Positions 60,401 to 64,000 of a DNA stretch of 64,000 nt are shown one piece after another. The notes under the pieces were generated by a model, which worked only from the letters and a program-made list of their open reading frames with translations, ran no database searches and was not told the DNA's origin. The stretch's first letter is position 1, and every line of letters starts with the position of its first letter. A program made the translations under genes and the position numbers. Source of the stretch: Perkinsus olseni (lineage: Eukaryota; Perkinsozoa; Perkinsida); contig JABANN010000035.1 of assembly GCA_013115125.1 (NCBI GenBank), positions 1 to 64,000 on the forward strand, in the 5' to 3' direction.

Positions 60401-61387
60401 GAGCCACAGTCCGACTGATTCCACGTTTCCCACTGGTAAAGGCGCCATTGTTAGTCGACCGAGCTGCTGAAAGATACCACTCGGAAAATCTTCGCTGTGC
60501 GCATGATGTCCATCATGGAGTGACTTACATGAAGTTGGCTCCACAACAGCCGCGGAGGGATCGAGTAGGTCTCGAATTTCCTCGTTGTAAAGCTCGATAA
60601 AACTGAAGGGAAGAATGGTCGAAAACTGCAAGCGGGAGAAGTCCCAGCGCCCCTCGCCGATTTTACTGAGACCACAGGCTGACCATTTTTTCGATGTAAA
60701 AATCGCGGGAAATTTCGGAGAATTTACGATCGTTCAACTGACCTGCACGTGAGCTCGATCGTCTCATCAGGGTTGCCCTCTTCCACTCGTCGGCAAATCT
60801 CCGCGATGACCTGACGGAGGAGGTCCGACGATTAGTAGGCTCGAAGACGCACGCGAGGGATAAGACCGGAGTCCTGGGACACGTAGCTAGCGCTGCCCAT
60901 GGTGTAGGTCTTGCCAGAACCTGGGAAGAGGAGAATGGCAGATGCCGGGATCGAACCCGGGACCTTCACCTGTTTGGCCGTATGCAATTACCGTGCAGTT
61001 GTAGCCTGCGAAAAACTGGTTAACAAGGGGCTCGATAGAGGCAGTGTAGAGCGAACCCTGAAGAGAATGGGTCGCGTGCTCATCTTTATGGCCACCGAAA
61101 GGCACCTGGTCAGAGTCTTGATCGTAGACGCGATCGAAGGTGTAGGCCTTGCTGAGTGAGGGGATGCACACGGTCCTCTCCCCGTCCACTGTTATGCACG
61201 TCGAGGAGCCACCGCTCGCCAGAGTTTCGCTAGTGGTCAAGGGCCGAACTCGGATACAGACCTATCGAGGCTCACAGAGGATTACCCAACACGCCAGATT
61301 CGCTACATTGATATTCTGGGAAGATGATGATGACGACGAATTAGTTGAATCAATTGTTGAGGATGCAGCGCTGCCAGCCGTGGGCAT
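51414..61387 (-). CDS. Kinesin-4/KIF21-type motor with coiled coil and WD40 repeats
   Basis: A plus-end microtubule motor. The motor domain starts near [16 protein letters not shown] (61387) and has [30 protein letters not shown] (P-loop), [31 protein letters not shown] (switch I), [19 protein letters not shown] (switch II), [15 protein letters not shown] and [17 protein letters not shown], then [19 protein letters not shown], most like kinesin-4. Coiled-coil exons follow from 57.7 to 53.3 kb ([36 protein letters not shown]). WD40 repeats then occupy 52.9-51.4 kb: [52 protein letters not shown] and [15 protein letters not shown], with the stop at 51414. Motor plus coiled coil plus WD40 is the KIF21 layout. 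The link between coiled coil and WD40 (53.3-52.9 kb) was not fully phased, so two adjacent genes remain possible. Confidence 0.82.
52126..52152. repeat. CTG trinucleotide repeat in a WD40-gene intron
   Basis: Nine perfect CTG units lie inside the minus-strand intron that separates the GGREKT and IRMW codons of a WD40 repeat. Confidence 0.9.
52914..52936 (-). repeat. B-box segment in a WD40-gene intron
   Basis: The + strand carries GGTTCGAATCC, an exact match to the B-box consensus, flanked by CCG and CACGG. On the gene strand it lies just after a possible GTCCGT donor. The stem pairs poorly, so the tRNA link is weaker than at 5.25, 28.2 and 60.95 kb. Confidence 0.45.
54361..54376 (-). repeat. 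Intronic module, kinesin gene (copy at 54.36 kb)
   Basis: AATTTCGTGGCGCGCG, identical over 18 bases including flanks to the copy at 54859. It lies in the intron before the exon encoding [13 protein letters not shown]. Confidence 0.7.
54629..54640 (+). repeat. Module GCGGAGCGAAGC, kinesin gene (54.63 kb)
   Basis: Antisense copy in a probable intron ending TTGTGTAG on the minus strand. Confidence 0.6.
54859..54874 (-). repeat. Intronic module, kinesin gene (copy at 54.86 kb)
   Basis: On the gene strand this sits right after the donor GTATGT in a 43-nt intron that ends CTCATTAG before the exon [12 protein letters not shown]. Confidence 0.7.
54990..55001 (-). repeat. Module GCGGAGCGAAGC, kinesin gene (54.99 kb)
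   Basis: Sense copy in a 53-nt intron that opens GTAGGCC and closes GGAGTAG before the exon [15 protein letters not shown]. Confidence 0.7.
56308..56318 (-). repeat. Module GCGGAGCGAAG, kinesin gene (56.31 kb)
   Basis: Sense copy directly after the donor GTGACA of a 51-nt intron between MTELLERK and [11 protein letters not shown]. Confidence 0.7.
56410..56421 (+). repeat. Module GCGGAGCGAAGC, kinesin gene (56.41 kb)
   Basis: Antisense copy in the next intron upstream, only about 100 bases from the sense copy at 56308. Confidence 0.7.
56847..56860 (-). repeat. Intronic module, kinesin gene (copy at 56.85 kb)
   Basis: ATTTCGTGGCGCGC in a non-coding stretch of the kinesin coiled-coil region, probably an intron. 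Confidence 0.6.
58284..58311. repeat. Hairpin A, whose 3' arm contains a splice acceptor
   Basis: GTATCTT-N14-AAGATAC with perfect arms. On the gene strand the 47-nt kinesin intron opens GTCAGCTG and closes CCTAAG. The exon resumes ATACGCC to complete the conserved NTIKYASRAR, so the acceptor AAG|ATAC lies within the hairpin arm. Confidence 0.85.
58674..58689 (+). repeat. Intronic module, kinesin gene (copy at 58.68 kb)
   Basis: CGCGCGCCACGAAATT, here in the opposite orientation to the gene, in a non-coding stretch between motor exons. Confidence 0.6.
60921..60969 (-). repeat. Kinesin P-loop intron built around a tRNA T-arm
   Basis: A 49-nt intron (GTGAAGG to TTCCCAG) splits the first glycine codon of TGSGKT. 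It contains CCGGG-TTCGATC-CCGG, a perfect five-pair T-stem with a seven-base loop. The GTGAAGG that precedes it is both the tRNA-like variable region and the splice donor. Confidence 0.82.
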
Positions 61388-61580
61388 GACGGACAAGACT
61401 GCTAAGTTCGAACCCGAGCCTCTCCCGAAAAAACACCCGGGGAGGGAAATGCTCAATTCAGGCATGCTATTGTAGAGTACAGACTGATGGCCGTTCCCCA
61501 TGCGTATCAACGCCTTCAGGAGTCGGCTGGGTCGGCCATCGTGGACACAGGTCGGGGTCCTCGCCTGAGAATTCAATCCC

Positions 61581-63097
61581 TCACCGGGTCATCGCAACAG
61601 TCATACTTATGTCGTGAACCATCTCCCGGAACAACTTGCCGACTTGCCGAAAATCTTTCGCCGACACGCGCCAGGACCGCATGCCTTGCTCTCGAGCGAA
61701 CAGCTCAGCGGTGTGAGCGATCTGCTGGTACCTTCCACATGAGCCTAAACTACCCACCTATTGCCGCGTTGAGGAAAAGCAAGATAGCAAGATGTCGTGA
61801 AGAGTTTGACCCCGACAGTAACCGCCTTACTTCGAGGAATCTGGGTTCAAATCACACTTGTTGGCTACGAGGTAGACGACGGGTCGAACTCGAACTCTCT
61901 TCCTCTTGAAAGTCTCCTCCATCAACAGTGCAATGTTCAACGCCTCCTCATAAGACTCCTGGCTCGTACCTGCATCCGACCGCATTTGCAGCGAGTCCGT
62001 GTATCACACTGAATCTTGATCTTTGAAGCTGTCACGGACAGCTGATGTCTATCGGCATGATAAAAATTGCATTGCACAACGGGAGTCGATGGCCGATGGT
62101 AGCTCCCATAAAGATGAGCGAGGTGTCCTCAGGAGCGACTACAGAGGGGCTGGCAACGGCATCGTAGCGAAGCGCAGCCCGCCTCACAGATCTTACTGTC
62201 AAAGACGATCATAAATCCCATGCGACCCTCCGAAACCGGACGATACCTGCCGGAGATGAAACATAGAGGGTGTCTCGCCATCCAGCTTTCGCGCTGAATT
62301 TCTCGTGAAAGACGAAGTGTTCGGTGAAGATTTTCTGTCAGCGCACGGTCGGGAGTATACCTAGCGCCATTACCGGCCAACCTTCGGAGCTTCAGCTAGC
62401 CCGAACGGGAGCACCGTCTCATCGACCTGGTCCCTCTCGATGCTCTAACGGCGGGGAGGCTGCTATGGTGGGCTGCTCGGAGCGATCTCACTGCTTGTGC
62501 GTCCGAGATGCGCCGCTTCAGGCCGAGAAAATTCTTAACATTGCGAGGGGTCATGCGACCGTTCTCGCTCAAGGTCTGAGGATGATCAAGTCAGTCGACC
62601 CTGATTGACACTAAAAAATCCGGAGACAGCGTGTCCGAGTGGTTAAGGAGGTGGACTAGAAATCCACTGGGCTCTGCCCGCGCAGGTTCGAATCCTGCCG
62701 CTGTCGTTATAATCACCAACAAAGTCCATCTTTGCTAAGTCCTCATCAAACACACCCACCTTCCCGTCCGCTCTGTAGCTCGAATACGTATCCTCGATCT
62801 CCACCATCGACCACTGATCCGCGCCTTCACAGCCTCTAGTTGACAGAACAGTCTACAACCGCAGCGGGCACTGACACGATGGTTCGCCAAGTGCACGCAC
62901 CTTATAATACAGAGTAGGATGGTCCGTCGGAGGAGTATGTGCATCAACCGCTGCGTTGTTGACCTAGTGGAAGGGGTATCACGATCATCCAACGCCTCAC
63001 CACAGGGTCTTACAAATGCATTGACCAGAGACGTCTTACCACTGCCGCCCATCCCGAGCAGGGTGACACGCAGAATCGGGCAAGTCTCGGCAGCCAT
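61581..63097 (-). CDS. Divergent Ras-superfamily small GTPase
   Basis: The ATG at 63097 opens MAAETCPILRVTLLGMGGSG and KTSLVNAF, with the P-loop GMGGSGKTS. Exon 2 gives VNNAAVDAHTPPTDHPTLYY. Exon 3 gives DQWSMVEIEDTYSSYRADGK, where EIEDTY stands at the usual DTAG switch II. Further exons carry YRPVSEGRMGFMIVFDS, SYEEALNIALLMEETFK, VVYLVANKCDLNPDSSK (the NKCD guanine-specificity motif) and AELFAREQGMRSWRVSAKDF, where SAK is the G5 motif. The stop is TGA 61581-61583. There is no C-terminal prenylation cysteine. Switch II lacks the usual glycine-glutamine, so hydrolysis may differ from Rab or Ras. Exons between 62.3 and 62.6 kb were not fully placed. Confidence 0.85.
62625..62706 (+). tRNA. tRNA-Ser (anticodon AGA)
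   Basis: An 82-base cloverleaf. The acceptor arms GACAGCG and CGCTGTC pair over 7 bp, and the discriminator is G. The anticodon stem GTGGA/TCCAC holds the loop CTAGAAA, with AGA at 62658-62660. The long variable arm (GGGCTCTGCCC) is typical of serine tRNAs. The T-arm GCAGG-TTCGAAT-CCTGC is perfect and includes an exact B-box; the A-box is TCCGAGTGG. It lies on the + strand inside an intron of the minus-strand small GTPase gene, ending ten bases from that intron's donor. No strong T-run terminator follows at once. Confidence 0.97.
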
Positions 63098-64000
63098 AGT
63101 TTACATATGAAGATGACGAGACTGTGTTAACAACCCGGGAGATGCTCTTCACCTCTTGGCGAAAAAAGGCGGACTTGTCATTCCCGACTCTCGCGCCTCT
63201 CTGCCAATCCTGGATGGAATTCTGCGCACCACCGGAAGTCGGTAGAGCACCATTTTGGAGAGTACAAAAATCGTACGTCCAAATAAGATTTGTGAGCTCG
63301 AGCAGCCCTGCCAATCTCCCAGACCATTCACAGACGCAACACATAACCCCTTCGAGAGCATCAACTTCCTTGACGGAGGGAGGGCGACAACAACATAATC
63401 AGCAGCCGCATGCGATCATTCAGTAACGATGCCGAGTCGTAACTTCTCTCCCTGATATCCAGTGGATATTATCCACCACCTGGCAGACTACTCGTGATGA
63501 TACGCCGGACCATTGGCTGAAGCCCTGCGAAAAAGCGTCGCTACACGACAGCCACCCTCATCTAGAAGCCCCTTGACTATCCTCTACCATCCTTCACAGC
63601 AGGATGAAGTGAGAGAGCTCAGCTGGTGCTACTACTGACTAGCTCCGTCCACAACAGCTCGGACCCTCACCCACTCTGACGACTACAACCCAACAGGTAA
63701 GGTATGCTCCTCTTATACTCCACAATATACCCGATGCAAGCAGCAGCAGTGCAGGAGACGCTACTGGCTTGGCTTACGTTAGAGAGGAGACGGAGGAGGA
63801 CGAAGACTAATGTACTGATGGGTGAATAGTCTGGTGAATTTATTCTACACATAGTTGTTCGCTTAGTTGTGGCGACCTCTAGGGCGAATGAGGAGCAGTT
63901 GTTGCCTCGGTGCGGGCGGACATGACCGGAGGGCTCGACTTGGTTGGCCGTGATTTCGTTTCCACTGGGGCATCGGCATGGGACGAGAAGCAAAACAGCT
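63098..64000. other. Gap at the window end
   Basis: Upstream side of the small GTPase gene. Open frames on both strands (for example 63124-63426 and 63667-63993) show no known domain. The window may cut another gene beyond 64000. Confidence 0.4.

Noticed and set aside
61840-61860. B-box-like GGGTTCAAATC as another tRNA-derived intron
   Set aside because: It lies inside the coding sequence for NKCDLNPDSSK of the small GTPase, so the match is coincidental.

Overview
This window looks like nuclear DNA of an alveolate protist, most probably a Perkinsus-like perkinsozoan. Nearly every recognisable gene is split by many very short spliceosomal introns, mostly about 40-55 nt, with GT donors and CAG, TAG or AAG acceptors. 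Conserved eukaryotic genes sit beside lineage-specific secreted families of the Perkinsus kind. The taxon is an inference from these traits; no rRNA or other marker is present.

Layout. 0-2.1 kb (+): a C-terminal exon of an unrecognised protein and a CAP/SCP-domain secreted gene with one in-frame stop. 3.5-4.3 kb (+): the sigma subunit of adaptor complex AP-4, complete. 4.6-13.5 kb (-): a long XMAP215/CKAP5-type TOG-array gene. 13.8-15.5 kb (-): COX11, complete. 15.5-24.2 kb (-): poorly resolved coding segments that share a V-[HTS]-F motif. 24.8-28.8 kb (+): a guanylate-binding-protein GTPase with a coiled-coil tail. 29-31.3 kb (+): two unrecognised genes. 32.5, 37 and 43.5 kb: three related secreted-protein loci, two of them with in-frame stops. 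34.3-35.9 kb (-): a small charged protein and an EF-hand protein. 38.4-40.6 kb (+): a presequence-bearing helical protein. 45.2-46.6 kb (-): a nitronate monooxygenase ending in a peroxisomal SKL signal. 46.8-47.3 kb (-): a small one-helix mitochondrial protein. 47.5-48.1 kb (+): a protein starting MGVC. 49.2-50.5 kb (+): a secreted 330-residue protein. 51.4-61.4 kb (-): a kinesin-4/KIF21-type motor, coiled coil and WD40 protein. 61.6-63.1 kb (-): a divergent small GTPase with an intact tRNA-Ser(AGA) on the opposite strand of one intron.

The most unusual signal lies in the introns. The same short modules recur inside the tiny introns of unrelated genes: tRNA T-arm (B-box) segments in either orientation; a 28-nt hairpin of the form GTATCTT-N14-AAGATAC; ATTTCGTGGCGCG; and GCGGAGCGAAGC. 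Four exons in three genes begin with ATACGC straight after an AAG acceptor, which matches the 3' arm of the hairpin. Together this suggests introns seeded by tRNA-derived or tiny inverted-repeat elements, resembling introners. This is a hypothesis read by eye, not a computed result. No rRNA, CRISPR array or bacterial-type operon was seen.
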